DNA of 64,000 bases from assembly GCF_011765465.1 (NCBI RefSeq), contig NZ_CP050265.1, forward strand, positions 2,323,501 to 2,387,500. The letters are read 5' to 3'. The notes under the pieces were generated by a model. The model was not told the origin of the DNA, did no database searches, and worked only from the letters and a program-made list of their open reading frames with translations. Below, one piece after another: positions 9,199 to 17,599 of the stretch (within the stretch, counting starts at the first letter, position 1; each line of letters starts with the position of its first letter). Source of the DNA: Erythrobacter sp. Its GTDB lineage: Bacteria; Pseudomonadota; Alphaproteobacteria; Sphingomonadales; Sphingomonadaceae. Both the position numbers and the translations under genes were made by a program.

Positions 9199-9222
9199 TG
9201 TCACGGGACCGTCCCGGTGACA
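9199..9222. promoter_or_regulatory. Inverted repeat covering the GntR start codon
   Basis: TGTCACGGGAC (9199-9209) is repeated inverted as GTCCCGGTGACA (9211-9222), with one extra base in the right arm. The GTG start codon of the regulator (9217-9219) lies inside the right arm. In mRNA this would fold into a stem that masks the start codon and any ribosome site. In DNA it could be an autoregulatory operator. Both are inferences. Confidence 0.5.
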
Positions 9223-9888
9223 CGCGCTTCGGACAGGGCCTATGACAAGATCCGCGCCTTCCTGCTGGGCGGCGGGGCGCATCCGGGCGAGCAGGTGACC
9301 GAGGAACGTCTCGCCGAAATCGCGGGGGTCAGCCGCACCCCGGTGCGCGAGGCGATGCGGCGGCTCGAAAGCGAGCTGCTGCTGGTGCGCAGCCCGTCGA
9401 AGCGCATCTTCGTGGCGGACTGGTCGCGCGACGACATCGACGAGATGTTCACCCTGCGCCAGATGCTCGAAGGGCACGCGGCGAAACGCGCGGCGCGCCG
9501 GCTCACGGCGGAGGAGCTCGACCGGCTCGAAGAGGTCAACGGAGCCCTGCGCGAAGCCATCGCCACCGACCCGCCCGACATTGCCCGTTTTCTCGAGGCC
9601 AATCGCCGCTTCCACGACATCATCACCGGGGCGGCGCGCTCGCCCCGGCTCGCGCAAGTGCTCGCCATGCTGGTCGAGCAGCCGGTCCTGGTGCGGACCG
9701 CGCGACATTACTCCGTGCGCGACCTTCGCCAGTCCGCGCGCGATCACGACGAGCTGGTCGCCGCCTTCCGCGCGGGCGATCCGGACTGGGCTCAGGCGGT
9801 GATGAAGAGCCACCTTCGGCGCGCCTTCCACACCTTCGCGGATGCGGCGGAGACGGAAGGTCGCGCGGCGAACGACGCCGCTGAATAG
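9217..9888 (+). CDS. GntR-family transcriptional regulator, FCD (FadR) subfamily
   Basis: This 223-residue regulator has an N-terminal winged helix (about 5-70), with the recognition region RLAEIAGVSRTPVREAMRRL. A helical FCD ligand domain follows (about 78-210) with the expected metal-site histidines in RRFHDII, ARDHDEL and MKSHLRRA. The only possible start is the GTG at 9217, because a stop lies upstream in frame. Members usually repress catabolic operons and are released by an organic acid. TTGTATACAA palindromes lie upstream of its own gene and at 11177, so it probably controls the TonB receptor, itself, the CoA-transferase at 9902 and the HMGL-HyuAB operon. Confidence 0.9.
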   Translation: MTRASDRAYDKIRAFLLGGGAHPGEQVTEERLAEIAGVSRTPVREAMRRLESELLLVRSPSKRIFVADWSRDDIDEMFTLRQMLEGHAAKRAARRLTAEELDRLEEVNGALREAIATDPPDIARFLEANRRFHDIITGAARSPRLAQVLAMLVEQPVLVRTARHYSVRDLRQSARDHDELVAAFRAGDPDWAQAVMKSHLRRAFHTFADAAETEGRAANDAAE

Positions 9889-9901
9889 GGGCGAATTACG
9901 C

Positions 9902-11083
9902 CTAGATGATACCCCGCTCGGCAAGGTCGGTCATGGCACGGCTGTCCATGCCGAGCAGCTCGCCATAGACCTCCTCGTTGTGCTGGCCGAGTTCCGGCCC
10001 GACCCAGTTGATGCCGCCCGGGGTCGCCGACAGTTTCGGCGCGACGTTCTGCATCTTGAAGTTCTCGTACTTGGGATGCGGCATCTCGACGATCGCTTCG
10101 CGCGCGGCGAAATGCGGGTCTTCGAGCATTTCCGGCGCGCGATAGATATTGCCCGCCGGAACGCCGTGTTCCTCGCACAATTCAAGCACTTCCTTGCTGG
10201 TGCGCTGCTTCGTCCACTCGCCGATCATGTCGTCGAGTTCGGCCTGCCGCTCGCCGCGCGCGACGTGGCTGTTGTAGCGCGGATCGTCGCCCAGTTCGGG
10301 CTGCCCCATCATCGTCGCCATGCGCTTCCACACGCTGTCCTGGTTGCCCGCGACGAGCACGCTGCCGTCCTTCGTGGGATAGACGTTCGAAGGCGCGATC
10401 TTGGGCAGGATCGAGCCGGTCCGCTCGCGGATGTGGCCGGTCACGGTGTATTCGGGCACGGTCGATTCCATCATCGCCAGCACGGCTTCGTAGATCGCCG
10501 AATCGACCACCTGCCCCTTGCCCGTCTTGTGGCGGTGTTCGAGCGCCATCAGCGCGCCGAGGCAGGCGTAGGTCGCCGCGAGCGAATCGCCGATCGAGAG
10601 CCCCGCGCGGCTCGGCGGGCGGTCGGGTTCGCCCGCGATGTAGCGCATCCCCCCCATCGCCTCGCCGATCCCGCCATAACCCGCGCGCGAGGAATAGGGT
10701 CCGGACTGGCCGTAGCCCGAGACGCGAATCATGATCAGCGCCTCGTTGATCGCGGAAAGCTCCTCCCAGCCGAGGTTCCAGCGTTCCAGCGTGCCGGGGC
10801 GGAAATTCTCGAGCAGGAAATCGGCCTTGGCGGCGAGCTTCTTGACGATCTCCTGCCCTTCCTTTTCGCGCAGGTTCAGCGTGATCGACTTCTTGCCGCG
10901 CGCGACGACCGAGAACCACAACGGGACACCCTGCCCCCAGTTGCGCATCGCATCGCCGACCTTGGGCGGTTCGACCTTGATCACCTCGGCCCCGTGGTCG
11001 GCCATCAGCTGGCCGCAGAACGGCCCCGCGATGAGCTGGCCCATTTCGATCAAACGCAGTCCCGAAAGCGCCCCTTCAGCCAT
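9902..11083 (-). CDS. Family III CoA-transferase (CaiB/BaiF type)
   Basis: This 393-residue enzyme moves CoA between carboxylic acids through an enzyme-bound anhydride. The family's catalytic aspartate is D166 in LSIGDSLAA. Other signatures are ADHGAEVIKVEPP (28-40) and LENFRPGTLERW (91-102). It begins at the ATG at 11083, divergent from the HMG-CoA-lyase-like gene. The shared 154-base promoter holds the second TTGTATACAA palindrome. Paralogues lie at 28970, 30090 and 60434. It probably activates the acid that the neighbouring lyase cleaves. The donor and acceptor acids cannot be told from sequence. Confidence 0.9.
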   Translation of the reverse strand: MAEGALSGLRLIEMGQLIAGPFCGQLMADHGAEVIKVEPPKVGDAMRNWGQGVPLWFSVVARGKKSITLNLREKEGQEIVKKLAAKADFLLENFRPGTLERWNLGWEELSAINEALIMIRVSGYGQSGPYSSRAGYGGIGEAMGGMRYIAGEPDRPPSRAGLSIGDSLAATYACLGALMALEHRHKTGKGQVVDSAIYEAVLAMMESTVPEYTVTGHIRERTGSILPKIAPSNVYPTKDGSVLVAGNQDSVWKRMATMMGQPELGDDPRYNSHVARGERQAELDDMIGEWTKQRTSKEVLELCEEHGVPAGNIYRAPEMLEDPHFAAREAIVEMPHPKYENFKMQNVAPKLSATPGGINWVGPELGQHNEEVYGELLGMDSRAMTDLAERGII

Positions 11084-11176
11084 GTGATCCCTTTCGTGTG
11101 ATGGCTAGCAATCGCGGCGAAAGGCTGTGCAGCCACCCCGCGCTTCGACTTGGCCCTATACAGAGCGAATTTCGAT

Positions 11177-11193
11177 TTGTATACAATTTGCGC
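11177..11193. promoter_or_regulatory. GntR-type operator, copy 2 (TTGTATACAATTTGCGC)
   Basis: The perfect 10-bp palindrome TTGTATACAA (11177-11186) is followed by TTTGCGC, giving a 17-base match to 9107-9123. It sits 45-61 bases before the HMGL-like start and about 95 bases before the divergent CoA-transferase start. It can therefore serve both transcripts. I infer binding by the FCD GntR protein encoded at 9217. Confidence 0.75.
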
Positions 11194-11237
11194 ACCACGA
11201 CCTCGCGCGATTCCCGCGCAGCGATCACAGGCGAGCC

Positions 11238-12143
11238 ATGAACCAGCCCATCGAGATCCTCGAAGTCGGTCCGCGCGACGGACTCCAGAACGAGGCCGAA
11301 ATCGTCTCCACGGCGGACAAGCTCGCGCTGATCGAGGCGATGATCGACTATGGCGCGCGGCGGATGGAAGTGGCGAGCTTCGTCCATCCGAAACGCGTGC
11401 CGCAGATGGCCGATGCCGAAGACGTGATCGCCGGCCTGCCCGATCTTGGGCACGTCCAGTATATCGGCCTCACCCTCAACAAACGCGGGATCATGCGCGC
11501 GCTCGCTACCCGCGAGGGCGGGAAACGCGGGATCGACCAAGCCGGCTGCGTCATCGTCGCGAGCGACACTTTCGGACAGAAGAACCAGGGCCAGACCATT
11601 GCCGAAGGCATTGCGGAGACGCGCGATATGCTCCGCTTCGCCAAGGCCGAGGGGCTGTCCGCGCAGGTCACGATTTCCGCTGCCTTCGGCTGCCCCTTCG
11701 AGGGCGAGGTGAAAGCCGAAACCGTGCTCTCCATCGCCGAGGAACTCGCCGCCGAGGATCCGGCCGAGATCGCGCTCGCCGACACCATCGGCGTCGGCGT
11801 TCCCGCGCAGGTGACGGACCTGTTCGGCAGGCTCGGCGAATTGCTCGCGGGGCGGATACCGATGCGCTGCCATTTCCACGACACGCGCGGCACGGGCATC
11901 GCCAATGCATGGGCGGCCTACGGAGCGGGCGTGCGGACCTTCGATGCCTCGCTCGGCGGGCTCGGCGGATGTCCCTTCGCCCCGCGCGCGACGGGCAATA
12001 TCGCGACCGAGGACCTCGTCTACATGATGGACAATTCGGGCGTGGAAACGAATATCGATCTCGAAGCGGCGATCGCGGCCAACCGCGCCTTCGCCGAGGT
12101 GCTGGGCCGCGAATTGCCGTCGCGCGTGACGCGGGCCGCCTAG
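11238..12143 (+). CDS. HMG-CoA-lyase-like TIM-barrel lyase
   Basis: This 301-residue member of the DRE-TIM metallolyases would perform retro-Claisen/aldol cleavage of a 3-hydroxyacyl-CoA. It shows the metal/substrate motif GPRDGLQ (about 11-17), the metal-binding CHFHDTRG segment (H-x-H, about 213-220), and the flexible catalytic-cysteine loop GGLGGCPFAPRATGN. The ATG at 11238 follows the purine run ACAGGCGAG. It heads an operon with HyuA and HyuB, 42 bases upstream of hyuA. A close functional relative is encoded at 59517. True HMG-CoA lyase activity is possible, but the context with hydantoinase-type genes suggests a different 3-hydroxy-3-substituted acyl-CoA. Confidence 0.85.
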   Translation: MNQPIEILEVGPRDGLQNEAEIVSTADKLALIEAMIDYGARRMEVASFVHPKRVPQMADAEDVIAGLPDLGHVQYIGLTLNKRGIMRALATREGGKRGIDQAGCVIVASDTFGQKNQGQTIAEGIAETRDMLRFAKAEGLSAQVTISAAFGCPFEGEVKAETVLSIAEELAAEDPAEIALADTIGVGVPAQVTDLFGRLGELLAGRIPMRCHFHDTRGTGIANAWAAYGAGVRTFDASLGGLGGCPFAPRATGNIATEDLVYMMDNSGVETNIDLEAAIAANRAFAEVLGRELPSRVTRAA

Positions 12144-12185
12144 GGGAACTTACCAGCCGCGACGCGCGGCAACAGGGGAGATTGC

Positions 12186-14237
12186 ATGACTTACAGGCTT
12201 GGCGTCGATGTCGGGGGGACCTTCACCGACCTGCTGCTGTTCGACGAGGACAGCGGGCGCTTCTGGCGGCACAAAACGCCTTCGACCCCGCACGATTCTT
12301 CGGAAGGCATCCTCAACGGGATACGCGCGATCACGGAGCAGGCGGGCGTTTCGCTGAAGGACGTAGTTTATTTCCTCCACGGCACGACGGTCGCGACCAA
12401 TGCCGTGCTCGAAGGCAAGGGCGCGAAGGTCGGGCTGGTGACGACCGAGGGCTACCGCGACGTCATGCAGATCGCGCGCAGTTTCGTCCCCGGCGGGCTC
12501 GCCGCGTGGATCGTCTGGCCCAAGCCGCAGCCGCTCGCCCACCTCGAGGACACGGTCGAGGTTCCGGGCCGGATGGACGCCGACGGCAACGAGGTGCGCC
12601 CCCTCGACGAGGACGCGGTGCGCTCGGCGCTGCAGAAGCTGAAAGGCCAGGGCATCGAGGCGCTGACGGTCAGCCTCATCAACGCCTATGTCAACGGCGC
12701 GCACGAGGCGCGCATCGGGGAGATCGCGGCGGAGGAACTGCCGGGCATCCCCGTCTCGCTCAGCCACGAAGTCCTGCCCGAAATGCAGGAATACGAGCGC
12801 ACGCTATCGACCGTCGCCAACGCCGCCGTGCGCCCGGTGGTGAGCAAGTATGTCTCCAACCTTCGCACCAAGCTTTCGGACGATGGCTTTGGTGGCAGGC
12901 TCTCGCTGCTGCGCTCGGACGGGGGCCTGATGAGCAGCGAGAAGGCCGAGGAGCATCCGGTCAACATCCTCATGTCCGGTCCGGCCGGCGGCGTGACGGG
13001 TGCGCTGTGGGTGGCGAAGAATGCGGGGCTGAAGAACATCCTCACATTGGATGTCGGCGGAACCTCGACCGACGTCGCGCTGATCGAGGGGCTCGAACCC
13101 CGGCGCGAGCGCACGACCGATGTCGGCCACCTTTCGGTGCGCGCCTCCTCTCTCGACGTGAAGACCGTGGGCGCGGGCGGCGGTTCGATCGCGCACGTGC
13201 CCGAACTGACCGGCGCCCTGCGCGTCGGCCCGGAAAGCGCAGGCGCGGTCCCCGGCCCGGTCGCCTATGGCAAGGGCGGCGAAGTTCCGACCGTCACGGA
13301 CGCGAACGTGGTGCTCGGCTACCTGCCCGAAGACCTTCTGGGCGGCAGCTTCCGGCTCGATCGCGAGGCGGCGAAGGCGGCGGTGCAGACCATCGCCGAC
13401 GCGCTTGGCGTGAGCCTGATGGAAGCCGCGCGCGGGATCATCGACATCGTCAATGAAAATATGTTCGGCGCACTGCGCATGATCTCCGTGCAACAGGGCT
13501 ACGACCCGCGCGAATTCGCGCTGATGGGCTTCGGCGGGGCCGGGCCGCTCCACGTCAACGCGGTGGCGAAGCTGATGGGCAGCTGGCCCGCCGTCTCGCC
13601 CGTTTCCCCCGGCGTGCTCTGCGCGCTGGGCGATGCGACGACGCGGATGCGGACCGAGACCGCGCGCAGCTTCTCGCGGCTTGCCAAGGACACGGCGATC
13701 TCCGACCTCGAGGCGGTTCTCGACGAGATGGCGGCGCAGACCCGCGGCGAGCTGATTGCGGACGGGGTGGCGGAGGATCAGATCGCCATCGAATTCGAAG
13801 TCGACATCCGCTATGCAGGACAAGCCTTCGAAGTCCCGCTCACCATCGACAAGGCGGTGCTGGAGAAGGACGGCATCGAAGGCATCCTCGCCCGCTTCGA
13901 CGAGGAGCACCTGCGCCTGTTCACCTTCAACATGGATACCCCGCACGAGATCGTGAACCTGCGCGCCGTGGCGCTGGGCCAGCCTCCGTCCCTCCCCGCT
14001 GCCGAAGTGCCGAAAGGCGACGGCGATCCCTCGGCCGCCAAGATCCGCGACCACAAGCTGTGGATGGACGGGCGCGAACAGGATGCGGTGATCTACGACC
14101 GCTCGAAGCTGCGCCAGGGCGACCGCATCCCCGGCCCCGCCATCATCACCGAGATGGATTCAACCACGCTCGTCGAAAGCGGCTGCATTGCCACCATCGA
14201 CGCGGTCGGTAACATCCTCATCAATCCGGAGGGCTGA
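12186..14237 (+). CDS. hyuA: Hydantoinase/oxoprolinase subunit A (ATP-dependent cyclic-amide hydrolase)
   Basis: This 683-residue HyuA-type subunit uses ATP to open a five-membered cyclic amide (hydantoin, 5-oxoproline or lactam) together with HyuB. The actin/ASKHA-like nucleotide sites are visible: GVDVGGTFTDLLLF (5-18), HGTTVATNAVLEGKGAKVG (about 64-82), SGPAGGVTGA and LDVGGTSTDVALI (about 283-295), and VGAGGGSIA. The length matches the family. AGGGGAG precedes the ATG. The hyuB start follows its stop after four bases. The combination with an upstream HMGL-like lyase is unusual. The actual ring substrate is not determined. Confidence 0.92.
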   Translation: MTYRLGVDVGGTFTDLLLFDEDSGRFWRHKTPSTPHDSSEGILNGIRAITEQAGVSLKDVVYFLHGTTVATNAVLEGKGAKVGLVTTEGYRDVMQIARSFVPGGLAAWIVWPKPQPLAHLEDTVEVPGRMDADGNEVRPLDEDAVRSALQKLKGQGIEALTVSLINAYVNGAHEARIGEIAAEELPGIPVSLSHEVLPEMQEYERTLSTVANAAVRPVVSKYVSNLRTKLSDDGFGGRLSLLRSDGGLMSSEKAEEHPVNILMSGPAGGVTGALWVAKNAGLKNILTLDVGGTSTDVALIEGLEPRRERTTDVGHLSVRASSLDVKTVGAGGGSIAHVPELTGALRVGPESAGAVPGPVAYGKGGEVPTVTDANVVLGYLPEDLLGGSFRLDREAAKAAVQTIADALGVSLMEAARGIIDIVNENMFGALRMISVQQGYDPREFALMGFGGAGPLHVNAVAKLMGSWPAVSPVSPGVLCALGDATTRMRTETARSFSRLAKDTAISDLEAVLDEMAAQTRGELIADGVAEDQIAIEFEVDIRYAGQAFEVPLTIDKAVLEKDGIEGILARFDEEHLRLFTFNMDTPHEIVNLRAVALGQPPSLPAAEVPKGDGDPSAAKIRDHKLWMDGREQDAVIYDRSKLRQGDRIPGPAIITEMDSTTLVESGCIATIDAVGNILINPEG

Positions 14238-14241
14238 CACC

Positions 14242-16128
14242 ATGCCTGCACGTATCGTCGAGACCAACGACACGCCGTTCAACAAGGTCGCCATCGACCC
14301 CGTCACGCTCGACATCATCGAAAACGCGCTGAGGAACGCGCGGATCGAGATGGACGCGACGCTGGTGCGCACCGCCATGAGCCCCGGCATCCGCGAACAG
14401 GGCGATGCCTTCCCGATGATCGCGGACCCTGCGGGCAAGATGATCGTCGGCCAGTTCGGCAGCTTCATCGACGGCTTCCTGCGGGGCTTCGACGACACGC
14501 TCGAGGACGGCGACCTCATCCTTTTGTCCGATCCCTATTCCTGCGAGGGCGCGATCAGCCATTCGAACGACTGGCTGGTGCTGCTCCCCGTGTTCAAGGA
14601 CGGGCGGCTGATCGCCTACACCGCGATGTTCGGCCACCAGTCCGACATCGGCGGCATGGTCCCCGGCTCGATGCCGATCGGCGCGTCCTCGATCTTCGAG
14701 GAAGGCGTGCGCATCCCGCCGGTCAAGGTCTGGAAAAAGGGCGAATACAACCACGACCTGATGAAGCTGGTGATGCACCAGACCCGCAAGCCCGACTGGT
14801 GCCAGGCCGACCTCAACGCGCTCATCGCCTCGTGCCGCGTCGCCAGCCGCCGCGTGATCGAGATGGCCGAACGCTTCGGCGACGACGTCTATTATTCCGC
14901 GACGCAGGAACTGCTCGACCGCAACCACCGCGCGATGAAGGCGCTGATCGGCATGGCCGTGGCCGAGGAGCCGGTGAGCTTCGAGGACTATATCTGCGAC
15001 GACGGCAAGGGCTTCGGCCCCTACCGGATCAAGTGCACGATGTGGCGCGAGGGCGAAAAGGTCATTCTCGATTTCGACGGGACCGACCCGCAGAGCGCGG
15101 CCTCGATCAATTTCTATTTGAACGAGAATATGTTCAAGATGTTCTTCGGCATCTACATGATCATGGTCTTCGACCCGCAGATCATGTTCAACGACGGGTT
15201 CTACGACCTCATAGAGGTGCGCATCCCCGAAGGATCGCTGCTGAAGCCGAAATTCCCCGCCGCTCTATCGGGCCGCACCCATGCGCTGGGCCGCATCTTC
15301 GACATTCTCGGCGGGCTGCTCGGGCAGAAGACGCCGGAATTCCTCAACGCCGCCGGGTTCTCCTCCTCCCCGCACCTGTTCTATTCGGGCTGGGACAATC
15401 GCAAGAACACGCGCGAGTGGTTCCAGCTGTTCCAGATCGGCTTCGGCGGCATCCCGGGCCGCCCGCTGGGCGACGGGCCGGACGGCCATTCGCTGTGGCC
15501 GGGCTTCACCAACGTGCCCAACGAGTTCCTCGAGCGCTATTTCCCCTTGCGGATCGAGCGTTATTCGACCGAGCCCGACAGCGGCGGCGCGGGCCTGCAC
15601 CGCGGCGGCAACGGCATCCACATGACCTACCGGTTCCTGGCCGACGGCAATATCGCGATCCACGACGACCGCTGGTTCGTGCCGCCCTGGGGCGTCAATG
15701 GCGGCCATCCGGGAATGCGCGCGAAGAAGGTGCTGGAACGCGTCGACGGCACGACCGAGATCGTCGGCAACAAGGTCGAGGACGTGGAGGTGCGTAGCGG
15801 AGACCTCCTCCACTTCATCACCTGGGGCGGCGGCGGCTGGGGCGACCCGCTCGAGCGCGATCCCGAACTGGTCGGCCTCGAAATACGGCAGGGGCTCGTC
15901 ACGCCCGAGGGCGCGAAGGCCTATGGCGTGATCGCCGATGCCAAGGGCGCTGTCGACGCCGACGCGACCGCGAAACTGCGCGAGGAAATGAAGGCGTCGC
16001 GCGGGGACCTGCCGTTGTTCGATTACGGCCCCGGCATCGAGAAACTGCGCGCGGCCTGCGAGGCCGAAACCGGCCTTCCCGCACCGCGCCAGCCCGAATG
16101 GGGCGACCTCGCCGAAGCGGCGGAATGA
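14242..16128 (+). CDS. hyuB: Hydantoinase/oxoprolinase subunit B
   Basis: This is the 628-residue HyuB partner of the preceding gene. The family blocks are clear: GDLILLSDPYSCEGAISHSND (about 90-110), FGHQSDIGGMVPGS (about 131-144), EEGVRIPPVKV (about 153-163), and a glycine-rich C-terminal part with WGGGGWGDPLERDPE (about 530-545). The start at 14242 lies four bases after the hyuA stop, with GGAGGG just upstream inside hyuA's end. Subunit B carries part of the active site with HyuA in N-methylhydantoinases, acetophenone-carboxylase-like and caprolactamase-like enzymes. It ends three bases before the convergent secreted-protein gene. Confidence 0.92.
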   Translation: MPARIVETNDTPFNKVAIDPVTLDIIENALRNARIEMDATLVRTAMSPGIREQGDAFPMIADPAGKMIVGQFGSFIDGFLRGFDDTLEDGDLILLSDPYSCEGAISHSNDWLVLLPVFKDGRLIAYTAMFGHQSDIGGMVPGSMPIGASSIFEEGVRIPPVKVWKKGEYNHDLMKLVMHQTRKPDWCQADLNALIASCRVASRRVIEMAERFGDDVYYSATQELLDRNHRAMKALIGMAVAEEPVSFEDYICDDGKGFGPYRIKCTMWREGEKVILDFDGTDPQSAASINFYLNENMFKMFFGIYMIMVFDPQIMFNDGFYDLIEVRIPEGSLLKPKFPAALSGRTHALGRIFDILGGLLGQKTPEFLNAAGFSSSPHLFYSGWDNRKNTREWFQLFQIGFGGIPGRPLGDGPDGHSLWPGFTNVPNEFLERYFPLRIERYSTEPDSGGAGLHRGGNGIHMTYRFLADGNIAIHDDRWFVPPWGVNGGHPGMRAKKVLERVDGTTEIVGNKVEDVEVRSGDLLHFITWGGGGWGDPLERDPELVGLEIRQGLVTPEGAKAYGVIADAKGAVDADATAKLREEMKASRGDLPLFDYGPGIEKLRAACEAETGLPAPRQPEWGDLAEAAE

Positions 16129-16131
16129 CCT

Positions 16132-16884
16132 TCAGCCGCTCGGCGGGGTGAAAAGCGCCTCGTCGAGCGGTTCGTCCACGCTCGTCTCGGTCCACAGCAC
16201 GGTGTTGCTCTTGATCCCGTCATAGAGCAGCGTGACTTCTCGCGCCTGCACCCAGCCACCCGGAAGCTTCACGAAATCGGCATAGAGCCGTTCGTGGAAC
16301 CCGCGCGGGGTGTCGAAGGCAAGATAGGTGATGAAGCCGCTTTCCTTGTCGAAGCCGAACAATGTCTCCGCGCCCTCAGGGTCGGCGATGCGCACCAGCC
16401 GCGTCTCGCGCCCGAGGATGTCGCGCGAAGGGGCGCGGTGCAGGGTGAACCCCTCGCCCAGCGCCTGCCGCACCACGCCGAAGCCGAAATTGTTCGCCCA
16501 GTATTCGTCCGCCTGCGCCTTGGGCATGATCCCGCGCTCGGTCCAGGTCGTCTCGCCGTCATAGCCGATCTCGAACAGCACCCGCTCGCCCGATTTTGCG
16601 ACGATCCGCACCTTGCCCGAAGCCTCGTGCGCGCTCGCCCGGTCGGGGTCGAAGGCGCGCCACATCCGGTAATCCTCGGCGCGCGAGCGGACCGCGCCGG
16701 TCTCGCGGTCGTAGAAGACCGCCTCGCCCGAAAGCGCGAGCGTCGTCGGAGTGAGCCAGACCTCCCCGCCATGCGCGGCGATTGCGCGTTCGAGCGTGGC
16801 GCGCGGACCAGGCTCTTCGGCATTCGCAGGAAGCCCCATCGCCGCCGCCAGCATCGCCAGCCCGAATTGCATAAGCCTCCGCAT
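16132..16884 (-). CDS. Secreted protein of unknown function (lipocalin/LolA-like beta-rich)
   Basis: This 250-residue protein has a signal peptide (MRRLMQFGLAM, cleavage after PANA near residue 23) followed by a beta-rich periplasmic body. I prefer the ATG at 16884, which has GGGAGAGAGG upstream, over the ATG at 16920, which would place the operator inside the gene. The body resembles outer-membrane-lipoprotein-sorting-like or DUF-type beta sheets (repeating GETTW, RLVRIADPEG, FDKESGFITYL), but I do not recognise a named family. A TTGTCCGGACAT palindrome lies 15 bases before the start, so it belongs to the large palindrome-linked regulon. Confidence 0.75.
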   Translation of the reverse strand: MRRLMQFGLAMLAAAMGLPANAEEPGPRATLERAIAAHGGEVWLTPTTLALSGEAVFYDRETGAVRSRAEDYRMWRAFDPDRASAHEASGKVRIVAKSGERVLFEIGYDGETTWTERGIMPKAQADEYWANNFGFGVVRQALGEGFTLHRAPSRDILGRETRLVRIADPEGAETLFGFDKESGFITYLAFDTPRGFHERLYADFVKLPGGWVQAREVTLLYDGIKSNTVLWTETSVDEPLDEALFTPPSG

Positions 16885-16899
16885 CGCCTCTCTCCCGAT

Positions 16900-16911
16900 T
16901 TGTCCGGACAT
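16900..16911. promoter_or_regulatory. TTGTCCGGACAT palindrome (regulon site 1)
   Basis: An 11-of-12 match to the palindrome TTGTCCGGACAA. It lies in the 64-base divergent promoter between the two secreted-protein genes starting at 16884 (-) and 16949 (+). Six further copies occur at 33.9, 37.6, 38.4 and 55.6 kb. GTCCGGAC symmetry fits a GntR-family operator. Confidence 0.7.
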
Positions 16912-16948
16912 CTTTACCAAGCATGGCGCGCTGGGCTAGGCAAGCGGG

Positions 16949-17599
16949 ATGATCAGGCACGCCGCCCTCGCCGCTCTCTTCGCCGCCGCCCCGGCGCTTT
17001 TTCTTGCCGCCGTCCCGGCGCTTGCAGAGGACCGGCTCGCCCCCGGCATCTGGACCAACACCGAAGACACCTATTTCGCCGAGGAAGAAGGCCGCCAGCG
17101 CGCGCCGGACAGGCTCTTCGAGGTCGCCGATGACGGGCGCTGGCGCGCGATCGACGCTTTCGGTGAGCCTCAGGGCGAGTGGAACACCGGCCCGATCCCC
17201 GGCCTCGCCCCGCGCGCCGAAGGAGGCTGGCAGGTCGCCGGCAGCGAAATCCGCCGCGCGCGGATGTTCACCTGCTGGCTTTCGGCCCGGAAATTCGCGG
17301 GCAAGCCCGACGGCAGCGCCGACTGGACCTTCGCGCGCGGGCTTCGCGTGTTCGACCAGGGCGGGCGCGTGCTCGTCCCCGGCGAGGGCGCCGCGCCCGA
17401 CGTCACCCTGAGGATGCGAAACGTCACCTGGGCGAAAGGCAGTCGCAATCGCCCGAGCCTCGTGCTGTATGTGCACAAGGACGATAGCGAACGCGCCGAG
17501 AGCTACGCTTGGGCCTCGCCCGATGCGAGCCTCGTCGGCATCAACCTGCGCTGGGTGCAGGGCAGCTGCGCGCTCGACGAAGGAGAAGGACAGGCATGA
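16949..17599 (+). CDS. Secreted protein of unknown function
   Basis: This 216-residue protein has a clear signal peptide (MIRHAALAALF, cleavage after PALA near residue 26). I recognise no family. The mature part is rich in Trp/Arg, with RARMFTCWLS (about 103-112), a likely disulphide pair (C109 and C210), and an extended beta-like pattern. It may be a periplasmic binding or processing protein. The TTGTCCGGACAT operator is 37 bases upstream. Its TGA stop overlaps the ATG of the quinone oxidoreductase gene (ATGA), so the two are co-translated. Confidence 0.75.
   Translation: MIRHAALAALFAAAPALFLAAVPALAEDRLAPGIWTNTEDTYFAEEEGRQRAPDRLFEVADDGRWRAIDAFGEPQGEWNTGPIPGLAPRAEGGWQVAGSEIRRARMFTCWLSARKFAGKPDGSADWTFARGLRVFDQGGRVLVPGEGAAPDVTLRMRNVTWAKGSRNRPSLVLYVHKDDSERAESYAWASPDASLVGINLRWVQGSCALDEGEGQA

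Noticed and set aside
11150..13456. A 768-codon + frame overlapping the HMGL-like and hyuA genes
   Set aside because: It is an alternate reading of two well-supported genes; the sequence is Arg-rich and unlike any family.
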